From Allorhizobium pseudoryzae (GTDB taxonomy: Bacteria; Pseudomonadota; Alphaproteobacteria; Rhizobiales; Rhizobiaceae), in NCBI RefSeq assembly GCF_011046245.1, contig NZ_CP049241.1:434001-498000 (forward strand): 64,000 nucleotides of DNA, given 5' to 3'. Under the pieces are notes generated by a model. The model worked only from the letters and a program-made list of their open reading frames with translations. It had not been told where the DNA came from and did no database searches. This document shows, piece by piece, positions 34,911 to 42,528 of the stretch. Position numbers and translations under genes: made by a program. Position 1 is the first letter of the stretch. Each line of letters begins with the position of its first letter.

Positions 34911-36734
34911 TCAACTGGGCGCGCGGCTGTGGCTCAGCGCCGATTGCATGGTGCGCACGACGACAAAAGCGTCGCGCAGATGGGAGCGCTCGAAATCGCC
35001 GAATTCATAGGGGCCAAGAAAATTGTCCGGGCGGCGGCCCGCCTTGATCTGCTGGGCCTGGTTGCGCAGGCGCATTTCGGCAATCAGGTCGTATGCCGCC
35101 AGAAGATCGCGCGCACCGGCACCGGAGATGATGCCCGCCTCTTCCGCCGCCAGCAGGCGCGCCCGCGTGTTGACCGGCGTCAGCCGACCCTGCAGGGCAT
35201 AGACCCGGCCGAGATCCACCACCGGCACCACGCCATTGTGCTTCATGTCGATCTGGTTGCGGTGTTCGCCGCTGCGGATCGTGGCAAAGCCGCGCAACAA
35301 CCCGAGCGGTGGCGCATGTTTCAGCGAATTGGCGATCATATGCGCCACGAAGATCGAGTTGCGGCTTGCCCTTTCCAGGGTTTCGGCCTGCAGATCCTGA
35401 AACAGCGAAAACTCGCCGCCGATTGGCCTCAGATCGAACATGACGCTCGCCAGCATCTGCGCCATCGGGTCCGGTCGTTCGATCCAGCTATGGAAGTAGC
35501 GCCGCCAGGTGCTGGCCGGCTGGCACCATTGCGGATTGGTGGCCATCATGTCGCCGGGGCAGAAGATGTAGCCGCAATCATTCAGGTGGGTGCTGACGAA
35601 GCGGGCAAGCGCGGAGAAATAGGGCATGTCGTCCGGGGTCACCCGATCATCGATGACGATGCAATTGTCCTGATCGGAGACGCCGGTCTGCTCCTGGCGT
35701 CCCTGGCTGCCGCAGGCAAGCCAAAGGTAGGGGACCGGCGGCGGGCCGAACCGCTTTTCGGCCAGAACCAGCAGGCGGCGGGTGATCGTATCGGCGATAT
35801 CGGTGATGAGCCGGGTGACCACCTCATGGGCATTGTTGCCGCCGACCAGTTGCACGAGAAGCTGGGGAATGCGGGCGGTATTCGCCTTCATGTCCTCGAC
35901 AGTCTCCGCACTCGCCACATCCCGCACCAGAAGCGCGGACGAGACCGCTTGAAACCGCGTGAGGTCCGTCTGGGTGACCATGCCGACGAGACGCGAGCCA
36001 TCGACGATCGGCAGGTACCCGACCTTCTGTTCCAGCATGACCTGCAGCACATCGGAACCCAGCGCCGTCTGTGGCAGGCCGGTCGGGTCCCTTGTCATCA
36101 CGGCGGAAACGGGCGTCGTCTTGGGGTCGAGGTTTTCGGCAATCAGCCGGATCGTCAGGTCCCGCACGGTCAAAAGCCCGACCAGACGTTCGCCCTCCAC
36201 CACGCCGAGGCTGGAGACCAGCCGGTCGCGCATGATCTGCGCGGCCTCGTACACAGTTTCATCCGGACCGCAGGTGACCGGCGGCTTCGACATCAGGTCG
36301 CCGACCCGCGACAGCGTCATGTCGGCGCGGCGGGTGTCGCTGATGCGGCCACGGGTGAAGAAGCGGGAAAAGACCGGCTGTTCCTGCATCAGGCGATGGA
36401 ACTCACCGGCCGGCAGGATCAGCACGACGCCATCCGTGCGGGCGGTTGCGGTGGTGACTGCCCGACCGTCCCGAAGCAGGCCGCGTTCGCCGAGAGAATT
36501 GCGTGGGGAAAGCTGCGAGATCAGTTCGCCGGCGCTATCGCGCACATCCACCTGGCCCTCCATGATGAGGAAAAGACCCGGTAGGGGTTCACCCTCGGCA
36601 TAGAGTGTTTCGCCGCAGGTCAGCCGTCTGAAACCGAAGCGGGATGCGACGGCATCCATTTCCTCGCGCGGCAAGCTGTCATAGGGATGAACCGTCTCGA
36701 GAAACCGGGCGATATCGACTGTTGCTAGTCCCAT
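34911..36734 (-). CDS. cNMP-binding / CBS / DUF294 nucleotidyltransferase protein
   Basis: A 607-residue cytoplasmic signalling protein. Domains in order: cyclic-nucleotide-binding fold about 12-125 (GETLYAEGEPLPGLFLIMEG), two CBS motifs about 143-200 and 207-262 (LVGLLTVRDL, LVGMVTQTDL), and a GlnD-like nucleotidyltransferase about 300-440 with CGSQGRQEQTGVSDQDN, where Gly342-Ser343 and Asp354/Asp356 form the catalytic motif, followed by a DUF294 C-terminal helical domain. Proteins of this layout occur next to sodium:solute (acetate-type) symporters and are presumed to modify or control them in response to adenylate or cNMP status. It follows the symporter by 93 bases containing a strong hairpin. 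Confidence 0.9.
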   Translation of the reverse strand: MGLATVDIARFLETVHPYDSLPREEMDAVASRFGFRRLTCGETLYAEGEPLPGLFLIMEGQVDVRDSAGELISQLSPRNSLGERGLLRDGRAVTTATARTDGVVLILPAGEFHRLMQEQPVFSRFFTRGRISDTRRADMTLSRVGDLMSKPPVTCGPDETVYEAAQIMRDRLVSSLGVVEGERLVGLLTVRDLTIRLIAENLDPKTTPVSAVMTRDPTGLPQTALGSDVLQVMLEQKVGYLPIVDGSRLVGMVTQTDLTRFQAVSSALLVRDVASAETVEDMKANTARIPQLLVQLVGGNNAHEVVTRLITDIADTITRRLLVLAEKRFGPPPVPYLWLACGSQGRQEQTGVSDQDNCIVIDDRVTPDDMPYFSALARFVSTHLNDCGYIFCPGDMMATNPQWCQPASTWRRYFHSWIERPDPMAQMLASVMFDLRPIGGEFSLFQDLQAETLERASRNSIFVAHMIANSLKHAPPLGLLRGFATIRSGEHRNQIDMKHNGVVPVVDLGRVYALQGRLTPVNTRARLLAAEEAGIISGAGARDLLAAYDLIAEMRLRNQAQQIKAGRRPDNFLGPYEFGDFERSHLRDAFVVVRTMQSALSHSRAPS

Positions 36735-36788
36735 GGTCCACCACCTGGCACCCCACCCGAAACACGATAGTCATGCTTGCGCGGAAAG

Positions 36789-36816
36789 GGAATGGGCGAC
36801 AGGTGCCGCCCATTCC
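36789..36816 (-). terminator. Strong hairpin between symporter and nucleotidyltransferase genes
   Basis: Perfect 10-base-pair arms GGAATGGGCG and CGCCCATTCC enclose an eight-base loop, directly after the symporter stop codon at 36828 on the minus strand. Only a short pyrimidine run follows, so it may be a partial terminator or a 3'-end stabiliser that lowers expression of the downstream regulatory genes. Confidence 0.6.
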
Positions 36817-36827
36817 GGGTTTGACGA

Positions 36828-38597
36828 TCAATGATGGCCGGTCGCAGCGCCCGCGCCACGCGGGATGCGGATCGATTCGACCAGATCCTGGACCGACTGC
36901 GGCGGAGCCGCGGTGGCCATGGAGACGAAGTAGGCGACGGCGAAGTTGAGCACCGCACCGATCGGGCCGAAGGCTGTCGGCGGGATGCCGAACAGGTAGT
37001 TCGCCGGGACGTTCTCCAGCATGTTCGTGCCGGCAATGAAGAACCAGCCGAGATAGGTGAAGAGGTACAGGCAGGTTGCGACCAGACCGACGATCATGCC
37101 GAGCGTGGCTCCGAGCGAGTTGATGCGCTTGGAGAAGATGCCCATCATGAGTGCCGGGAAGATCGTCGCGGCTGCCAGACCGAAGGCGAGAGCCACCGTC
37201 TGGGCCGCAAAGCCCGGCGGGTTGAGGCCGAGAAGTGTTGCCACCAGGATGGCGCCGCCCATCGAGACGCGGGCCGCCATGAGTTCGCCCTTCTCGGAGA
37301 TATCCGGCTTCAGCCAATCCTTGATGAGATCGTGGCTGATGGCGGACGAGATGGCGAGCAGCAGACCGGCTGCGGTCGAGAGTGCCGCGGCAAGACCGCC
37401 GGCGGCGATGAGCGCGATCACCCAGCCGGGAAGCTGTGCGATTTCCGGATTGGCAAGAACGAGGATGTCGTTATTGATGTCCAGTTCGTTGCCGTTCCAG
37501 CCGCGCGCCTGTGCTTCGGATGCAAAGCCGGCAGCCTTGTCATTGTAATACTGGATGCGGCCATCGCCGTTCTTATCGGTGAACTTCAGGAGACCGGTGA
37601 CTTCCCAGTTCTTCATCCAGTTGGGGCGCTCTTCATAGAGAACGGCCTCAGCCTTCGGACCACCGGGGAAGATGGTGTCGATGATGTTCAGGCGTGCCAT
37701 GGCGCCGACAGCCGGAGCCGTCAGGTAGAGTAGCGCGATGAAGACCAGCGCCCAGCCAGCAGACCAACGGGCATCAGCGACCTTCGGAACGGTGAAGAAG
37801 CGGATGATGACGTGCGGAAGGCCGGCGGTACCGATCATCAGGGACAGCGTGAACAGCGTCATGTTCAGCATGGAGCCTTGCGCGGTGTAGGCGTTGAAGC
37901 CGAGATCGGTCACCACCTGGTCCAGCTTCTGCAGCAGCGGCTGGCCGGATGCCGAATGTTCGGAGAAGAGGCCGAGGCCGGGGATCGGGTTGCCCGTCAG
38001 TTGCAGCGAGATGAAGATTGCCGGAATGGTATAGGCAACAATCAGCACGACATACTGGGCGACCTGCGTGTAGGTGATGCCCTTCATGCCGCCGAGAACG
38101 GCGTAAACGAACACGACCGCGGCGGCGATCCAGAGGCCCGTGGACACCGACACTTCCAGGAAGCGCGAGAAGGCAACACCGGCACCGGTCATCTGGCCGA
38201 TAACGTAGGTGACCGAGATGACGATCAGGCAGACCACGGCCACAAGGCGCGCCGACTGGCTGTAGAAGCGGTCACCGATGAACTGCGGCACGGTGAACTT
38301 GCCGAACTTGCGCAGGTAAGGTGCCAAGAGCAGCGCCAGCAGAACGTAACCGCCGGTCCAGCCCATCAGATAGGTGGAGTTGCCGTAGCCGACGGCAGCG
38401 ATCAGGCCGGCCATGGAGATGAAGGAGGCCGCCGACATCCAGTCCGCGGCGGTTGCCATGCCGTTCATGACCGGATTGACGCCGCGGTTTGCGGCATAAA
38501 ATTCCGCCGTGGTGCCGGCACGGCTCCAGATGGCAATGCCGACGTAGAGCGCGAAAGACGCGCCCACCACCAGCAGGTTGAGCGTATACTGATCCAT
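36828..38597 (-). CDS. Sodium:solute symporter, large subunit (VC_2705 type)
   Basis: A 589-residue SSS-family transporter with about 13 membrane helices. It has the family features: NPVMNGMATAADWMSAASFI near 41-60, GGMKGITYTQ near 169-178, and ALSTAAGLLLAISSAISHDL near 420. It resembles the ActP acetate permeases, but the partner small subunit and an extra loop place it in the two-subunit VC_2705 subfamily. The loop at 318-375 contains DKNGDGRIQYYND (341-353), an EF-hand-like sequence. Substrate is likely a short carboxylate such as acetate. The start has GGGGGA upstream; the small-subunit gene ends ten bases before it. Confidence 0.9.
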   Translation of the reverse strand: MDQYTLNLLVVGASFALYVGIAIWSRAGTTAEFYAANRGVNPVMNGMATAADWMSAASFISMAGLIAAVGYGNSTYLMGWTGGYVLLALLLAPYLRKFGKFTVPQFIGDRFYSQSARLVAVVCLIVISVTYVIGQMTGAGVAFSRFLEVSVSTGLWIAAAVVFVYAVLGGMKGITYTQVAQYVVLIVAYTIPAIFISLQLTGNPIPGLGLFSEHSASGQPLLQKLDQVVTDLGFNAYTAQGSMLNMTLFTLSLMIGTAGLPHVIIRFFTVPKVADARWSAGWALVFIALLYLTAPAVGAMARLNIIDTIFPGGPKAEAVLYEERPNWMKNWEVTGLLKFTDKNGDGRIQYYNDKAAGFASEAQARGWNGNELDINNDILVLANPEIAQLPGWVIALIAAGGLAAALSTAAGLLLAISSAISHDLIKDWLKPDISEKGELMAARVSMGGAILVATLLGLNPPGFAAQTVALAFGLAAATIFPALMMGIFSKRINSLGATLGMIVGLVATCLYLFTYLGWFFIAGTNMLENVPANYLFGIPPTAFGPIGAVLNFAVAYFVSMATAAPPQSVQDLVESIRIPRGAGAATGHH

Positions 38598-38607
38598 GAT
38601 CTCCCCC

Positions 38608-38868
38608 TTATTCCTCGTCGACGCCGAATTCGCGGTCGATCTTGTTCATGTAGTTGGCGTAGTAGAAGATCAGGGCGATGAAGATGATGATCGAACCCTG
38701 CTGGGCGAACCAGAAGCCGAGATCCGTGCCGCCAACCGGAATGCCGGACAGCATGGGACGCAGGATGATGCCGAAGCCGTAAGACACGACGGCCCAGATC
38801 ACCAGTGAAATGTAGATGATGCGCTTGTTGGCTGCCCAATACGCATTGGACGATGAATTGTCCGACAC
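38608..38868 (-). CDS. DUF4212 small subunit of sodium:solute symporter
   Basis: An 86-residue membrane protein. From a GTG at 38868 with GGAGGAG upstream it reads SDNSSSNAYWAANKRIIYIS, then two helices (ISLVIWAVVSYGFGIIL and GSIIIFIALIFYYANYM) separated by a loop GGTDLGFWFAQQG, ending KIDREFGVDEE. This is the DUF4212 family, the small partner of VC_2705-type symporters. It is the first gene of the operon. The longer open frame upstream (to 38997) lacks a ribosome binding site and is not used. The 298 bases upstream hold the promoter and the terminator of nothing on this strand. Confidence 0.88.
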   Translation of the reverse strand: MSDNSSSNAYWAANKRIIYISLVIWAVVSYGFGIILRPMLSGIPVGGTDLGFWFAQQGSIIIFIALIFYYANYMNKIDREFGVDEE

Positions 38869-39103
38869 GAGTACTCCTCCTCTTTTCCTCGACAGGCCGG
38901 CAAAGACACGGCCGCTCACCCAACGCTGGCTGATTTGAAACTCCCCACAGCCGGTTGTGAGAAAAGAGACTAGCTGAAAGACGGAGGCTTGGCACACTGT
39001 CCGTTAGTCGTATGCGGGGGCCGGAAAAGAGGGATTTCCACCGAAAATCGCCCCTCAAAAAGAGCGGACGCGACGCAATACATGGTTGTGCGTCGCACAA
39101 ATC

Positions 39104-39137
39104 TGCAAAAGCAAAGGCCGGCGAGAAACCCGCCGGC
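39104..39137 (-). terminator. Rho-independent terminator of the aldehyde dehydrogenase gene
   Basis: Arms GCCGGCG and CGCCGGC (39117-39123, 39131-39137) enclose seven bases. On the minus strand the stem is followed by CTTTGCTTTTG, a T-rich tail. It lies 30 bases beyond the stop codon at 39167. Confidence 0.7.
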
Positions 39138-39166
39138 CCGATCATGGTGCAGGTCGTCCGCTCACA

Positions 39167-40600
39167 TCAGGCGAGCGTGTAGGCGGTCTTTACGACGGTG
39201 AAGAACTCGGCTGCATACTTGCCCTGTTCGCGGGGGCCGAAGGACGAGGCCTTGCGGCCGCCGAACGGCACGTGGAAATCGACGCCGGCGGTCGGCAGGT
39301 TCACCATCACCATGCCGGCTTCCGAATTGCGCTTGAAGTGCGTGGCATGTTTCAGGCTCGTCGTCGCGATGCCGGCGGACAGGCCGAAGGGCGTATCATT
39401 GGCAACGGCCAGCGCTTCTTCATAATCCTTGACGCGGATGACGGCGGCGACCGGTCCAAAGATTTCCTCGCGGCTGATGCGCATCTGGTTGGTGGCTTCG
39501 GTAAACAGCGTCGGCTGCAGGTAGAAACCGGGGGTCTCGCGCTCGATGCGTTCGCCACCGAAGGCCAGCTTGGCGCCTTCCTTCTTGCCGATTTCGATGT
39601 AGTCGCAATCCTGCTGCAACTGCTTTTCATCGACGACCGGGCCGATATGCGTGCCGTCCTTCAGCGCGTGATCGACGTTGAGCTTGCTCAGGCGCTCGGT
39701 GAGAGCGGCGACAAACTTGTCGTGAATGCCTTCGGTGACGATGATGCGCGAGGAGGCCGTGCAGCGCTGGCCGGTGGAGAAAAAGCCGGAATTGGCGGCG
39801 GCTTCCACGGCGACGGACAGGTCCGCATCATCCAGCACGACCATCGGGTTCTTGCCGCCCATTTCCAGCTGGAACTTGCGGTTATGTTCGATGGAGGCGA
39901 GCGCCACGCGCTTGCCGGTGCCGGTGGACCCGGTGAAGGTGATGCCGGCGAGATCCGGGCTGTCGAGCATGGCCTGACCGACGACGGAACCGCGGCCCAT
40001 CACCAGGTTCAGCACGCCCTTCGGCAGGCCGGAGCGGTGCAGGATATCCACGATTGCCCAGGAGCAGCCGGGCACGAGATCGGCTGGCTTGAAGACAACG
40101 GTGTTGCCGTAAGCGAGCGCCGGCGCGATCTTCCAGGCCGGAATGGCGATCGGAAAGTTCCAGGGCGTGATGATGCCGATCGGGCCGAGCGGCTCGCGGG
40201 TGATCTCGACACCGATGTTCGGACGGGCCGACGGCAGGACCTCGCCGGCCAGACGGAGGGTTTCACCGGCAAAGAAGTCGAAGATCTGCGCTGCGCGGAT
40301 CGTCTCGCCAATCCCCTCCGGCAGGGTCTTGCCCTCTTCCTGCGACAGAAGACGGCCGAGTTCTTCCTTGCGGGCGAGGATCTCGTCGGCGGTCTTCTTC
40401 AGGATCGCATGGCGCTCCAGGATTCCTGAGCGCGACCAGGCCGGAAACGCTGCCTTCGCCGCTGCGATTGCAGTCTTTGCATCCTCTGCGCTTGCCTGCG
40501 CGTAAAGCCCGACGACATCCTTCGTGTCGGACGGATTGATGTTTTCCGATGCCTGCGCACCGATCCATTCGCCGGCGATCAGGTTCTGATGAACGGTCAT
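39167..40600 (-). CDS. Aldehyde dehydrogenase, alpha-ketoglutaric semialdehyde type
   Basis: A 477-residue NAD(P)-dependent aldehyde dehydrogenase. Catalytic Cys280 lies in STGQRCTASSR and the general base Glu246 in QLEMGGKNP; ITPWNFPIAIPAWKIAPAL near 144-162 and FTGSTGTGKRV near 222-232 form the cofactor site. The sequence style is that of the alpha-ketoglutaric semialdehyde dehydrogenase/YcbD group used in sugar-acid and hydroxyproline breakdown, but succinate semialdehyde or another aldehyde cannot be excluded. It is a single-gene unit: its own terminator follows, and about 500 bases of non-coding DNA precede it. The ATG at 40600 has GGGAGG seven bases upstream; the longer frame is not needed. 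Confidence 0.85.
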   Translation of the reverse strand: MTVHQNLIAGEWIGAQASENINPSDTKDVVGLYAQASAEDAKTAIAAAKAAFPAWSRSGILERHAILKKTADEILARKEELGRLLSQEEGKTLPEGIGETIRAAQIFDFFAGETLRLAGEVLPSARPNIGVEITREPLGPIGIITPWNFPIAIPAWKIAPALAYGNTVVFKPADLVPGCSWAIVDILHRSGLPKGVLNLVMGRGSVVGQAMLDSPDLAGITFTGSTGTGKRVALASIEHNRKFQLEMGGKNPMVVLDDADLSVAVEAAANSGFFSTGQRCTASSRIIVTEGIHDKFVAALTERLSKLNVDHALKDGTHIGPVVDEKQLQQDCDYIEIGKKEGAKLAFGGERIERETPGFYLQPTLFTEATNQMRISREEIFGPVAAVIRVKDYEEALAVANDTPFGLSAGIATTSLKHATHFKRNSEAGMVMVNLPTAGVDFHVPFGGRKASSFGPREQGKYAAEFFTVVKTAYTLA

Positions 40601-41096
40601 AATGCCTCCCTTGGGCGGACTGTCCGCCGCCTTGTGTGATTGACGATGGGCGGTCCTGCCGCCCCTGGATGGAAAAAGCGGTCTTGCGCCGCCCGCTGCC
40701 AAACTTGGAGCCGCCCCGGGGCAGAGTCCAGAAAAAAGCCCTGACACCATACTTATAATACGTGTTCACGCAAGATATATGACATCCGGCGATTTCACGC
40801 TCTTGTCCCGCACCCGAAAGCTGTTCTTGCGCGCGCACGAGATCCGGCCAAAAATTTGCTTATCCTGCCGCAGAAACAGGGGGATAACAGAAACATCAAT
40901 TTTCAACTTTGCGCTTGTCGGAAATTTTATTTCACGACCACTCTTGTAATTTGCGCCAATGGGCGTACATTGCGGACATCGAACTTGGTCGTGACTTCGT
41001 CCGAGAGCTAAGGCGCTCTGTCAGATTTCCTCTCAAACATCGATCCAACTGACACGGTGTGTCAGATCAACCCGCGATTTTGAAAAGGAAATCGTT
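40601..41096. other. Intergenic region: divergent promoters and csp leader
   Basis: About 500 bases without a gene. The left part (40730-40790) is AT-rich, with ACTTATAATACGTG, and probably holds the promoter of the aldehyde dehydrogenase gene. The right part (about 40900-41096) should hold the cspA promoter and a long untranslated leader, as is usual for cold-shock genes. I see no additional protein gene or a structured RNA that I can name. Confidence 0.5.
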
Positions 41097-41306
41097 ATGA
41101 ATACAGGTACCGTCAAGTGGTTTAACAGCACCAAGGGTTTTGGTTTCATTCAGCCGGACCAGGGTGGCCAGGACGTATTCGTCCACATTTCCGCTGTTGA
41201 GCGCGCCGGCATGAACGGCCTCAACGACGGCCAGAAGATCAGCTACGACATCGTTCAGGACAAGCGTTCTGGCAAGAGCTCGGCTGACAACCTTCGGGCT
41301 GCCTAA
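41097..41306 (+). CDS. cspA: Cold-shock protein, CspA family
   Basis: A 69-residue OB-fold protein that binds single-stranded RNA and DNA. Both RNA-binding motifs are intact: KGFGFI (RNP1, residues 13-18) and VFVHIS (RNP2, near 27-32), after the typical start [15 protein letters not shown] precedes the ATG by about five bases. The intrinsic terminator at 41370-41396 closes the unit. A long leader upstream is compatible with temperature-dependent translation. Rhizobia carry several paralogs, so the letter in the symbol is provisional. Confidence 0.95.
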   Translation: MNTGTVKWFNSTKGFGFIQPDQGGQDVFVHISAVERAGMNGLNDGQKISYDIVQDKRSGKSSADNLRAA

Positions 41307-41369
41307 GCTGCCATTCGTCGAAACCGACCACGGATGTACTGGCGGTTGATCGACAGAATGACTGGGAGA

Positions 41370-41396
41370 GGTCGGGACATCCCGGCCTTTTTTTCG
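41370..41396 (+). terminator. Rho-independent terminator of cspA
   Basis: GGTCGGG and CCCGGCC arms (one G-T pair) form a stem with loop ACAT, followed at once by seven Ts. It sits 64 bases after the cspA stop. Confidence 0.88.
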
Positions 41397-41422
41397 TTTT
41401 GGAACCAGTCCGGAGCACAAAC

Positions 41423-41707
41423 ATGAGAGTTGCGCGTTATGCCATTGGCGACCGTGTGGTCCTGAAATCGGGATCCGGAATGCGCACTGCCGCAGAAGCG
41501 GTCTGCCGGATTTCCGCGGTTCTACCCGCGGCTTACGGTCAGAACCAATATCGTGTTCGGTACGAGAACGAAACGTTCGACCGCCGAATCGTCGACACCG
41601 ATATCGACCCGGAACGGTCGGAGCGTGCGACGAAACGTGAAGAGGCCACTGCACCCGGCAAGGGGTCGTCGTGGCTCAACCCCGCGTCGATGAAGATCGG
41701 CAAGTGA
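41423..41707 (+). CDS. Small conserved-looking hypothetical protein
   Basis: A 94-residue basic protein between cspA and rpsU. From the ATG at 41423 (CGGAG about nine bases upstream) it reads [19 protein letters not shown], suggestive of a small beta-barrel such as an SH3-like or KOW-like fold, then [21 protein letters not shown], and a charged, disordered tail. No domain can be named. The position in the csp-rpsU block hints at a translation- or RNA-related role, but that is only context. It starts 27 bases after the cspA terminator and ends 52 bases before rpsU. Confidence 0.75.
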   Translation: MRVARYAIGDRVVLKSGSGMRTAAEAVCRISAVLPAAYGQNQYRVRYENETFDRRIVDTDIDPERSERATKREEATAPGKGSSWLNPASMKIGK

Positions 41708-41759
41708 TCAACGCGAACATTGCACAGTGGCGATTTCAGCCGTGCAAAAAGGAGAGATT

Positions 41760-42002
41760 TTGCAGGTTCTAGTCCGAGACAACAATGTCGATCAGGCCCT
41801 CCGCGTCCTGAAGAAGAAGATGCAGCGCGAAGGCGTTTTCCGCGAGATGAAGGCGCGCAGCTCCTATGAGAAGCCGTCCGAACGTCGCGCCCGTGAAAAG
41901 GCTGAGGCGATCCGCCGCCAGCGCAAGCTCGCGCGCAAGAAGATGCAGCGCGAAGGCCTGCTGCCGGCGCCGAAAAAGGCTGCTGTTCGCGGTCGTCGCT
42001 AA
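41760..42002 (+). CDS. rpsU: 30S ribosomal protein S21
   Basis: An 80-residue S21. The start that gives the canonical N terminus ([20 protein letters not shown]) is a TTG at 41760, with AAGGAG five bases upstream; a GTG start at 41727 would add eleven residues not found in S21. The body matches the family: [20 protein letters not shown] and a very basic C-terminal tail with [13 protein letters not shown]21 sits near the 3' end of 16S rRNA and helps initiation. The tail is longer than in E. coli (71 residues), as is common in alphaproteobacteria. A double hairpin follows the gene. Confidence 0.93.
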   Translation: MQVLVRDNNVDQALRVLKKKMQREGVFREMKARSSYEKPSERRAREKAEAIRRQRKLARKKMQREGLLPAPKKAAVRGRR

Positions 42003-42011
42003 CATACGACC

Positions 42012-42062
42012 GGATGCGCGTTTTGCGCATCCAGCTTGGAAGGAAGCGGCGACAGCCGCTTC
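42012..42062. terminator. Double hairpin terminator between rpsU and the convergent gene
   Basis: Two perfect hairpins: GGATGCGC / GCGCATCC with a GTTTT loop (42012-42032), and GAAGCGGC / GCCGCTTC with a GACA loop (42043-42062), the second followed by TTCCTCACTTC. They separate rpsU from the convergent gene ending at 42094 and could serve both strands. Confidence 0.65.
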
Positions 42063-42093
42063 TTCCTCACTTCACAGAATATCCCCCCAATGA

Positions 42094-42450
42094 TCAGCTC
42101 TTTTTCAACGGCGTCTGCTCTGACTGTTCAGGCGGAAGGTCCCCCGGCTTGATCACCGGTGTGTCGCCGACCGAAGGCGCAGGTTCCACCATTTCCGGAT
42201 CCCCGACCGCCGGCGGCTTCAAAACGCTGTCGCAATTGGCGAGCTTCTGCGTTGTTCCGCCTGGCACATCCCGCTGCTGGGCCTGCGGATCCTGATCAGG
42301 CCTTGCCACGCAATTGTCCGTTTGGGTCTGTGGGGTGGGGGTCGTGTTCTGCGCTTGGGCCAGCGCTCCTGTTGCCATTGCCAGAACGGAGACGGCAGCC
42401 AGGACGCCCGACGACAGACGCGGGCTCATAATGTCAGTAAACTGTTTCAT
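42094..42450 (-). CDS. Secreted proline-rich hypothetical protein
   Basis: A 118-residue exported protein. A signal peptide is clear: a short basic start, hydrophobic SGVLAAVSVLAMATGALA and cleavage after ALA near residue 31. The mature part is low in complexity, rich in Pro, Gln, Thr and Asp (TTPTPQTQTDNCVARPDQDP), with two Cys residues (CVARP and NCDSV) that could form a disulfide. No family recognised. AGGAGG lies seven bases before the ATG. The promoter-like GGAAC-N16-GGTT at 42472-42496 predicts control by an EcfG-type sigma factor. Confidence 0.75.
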   Translation of the reverse strand: MKQFTDIMSPRLSSGVLAAVSVLAMATGALAQAQNTTPTPQTQTDNCVARPDQDPQAQQRDVPGGTTQKLANCDSVLKPPAVGDPEMVEPAPSVGDTPVIKPGDLPPEQSEQTPLKKS

Positions 42451-42471
42451 CGTTATACCTCCTGGGGATTC

Positions 42472-42496
42472 AACCCTTCGGAGGAGCGCACGTTCC
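42472..42496 (-). promoter_or_regulatory. EcfG-type (general stress) promoter
   Basis: On the minus strand GGAAC (42496-42492), 16 bases, then GGTT (42475-42472), matching the alphaproteobacterial general-stress consensus GGAAC-N16/17-cGTT. It lies 22 bases before the ATG of the secreted protein. Confidence 0.6.
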
Positions 42497-42528
42497 CTGC
42501 CTGCCTTCCGGCACGGAGGGGAAATCCA

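Noticed and set aside
34929..36584. 551-codon plus-strand open frame
   Set aside because: A high-GC shadow of the cNMP/CBS/nucleotidyltransferase gene, whose domains are unmistakable.
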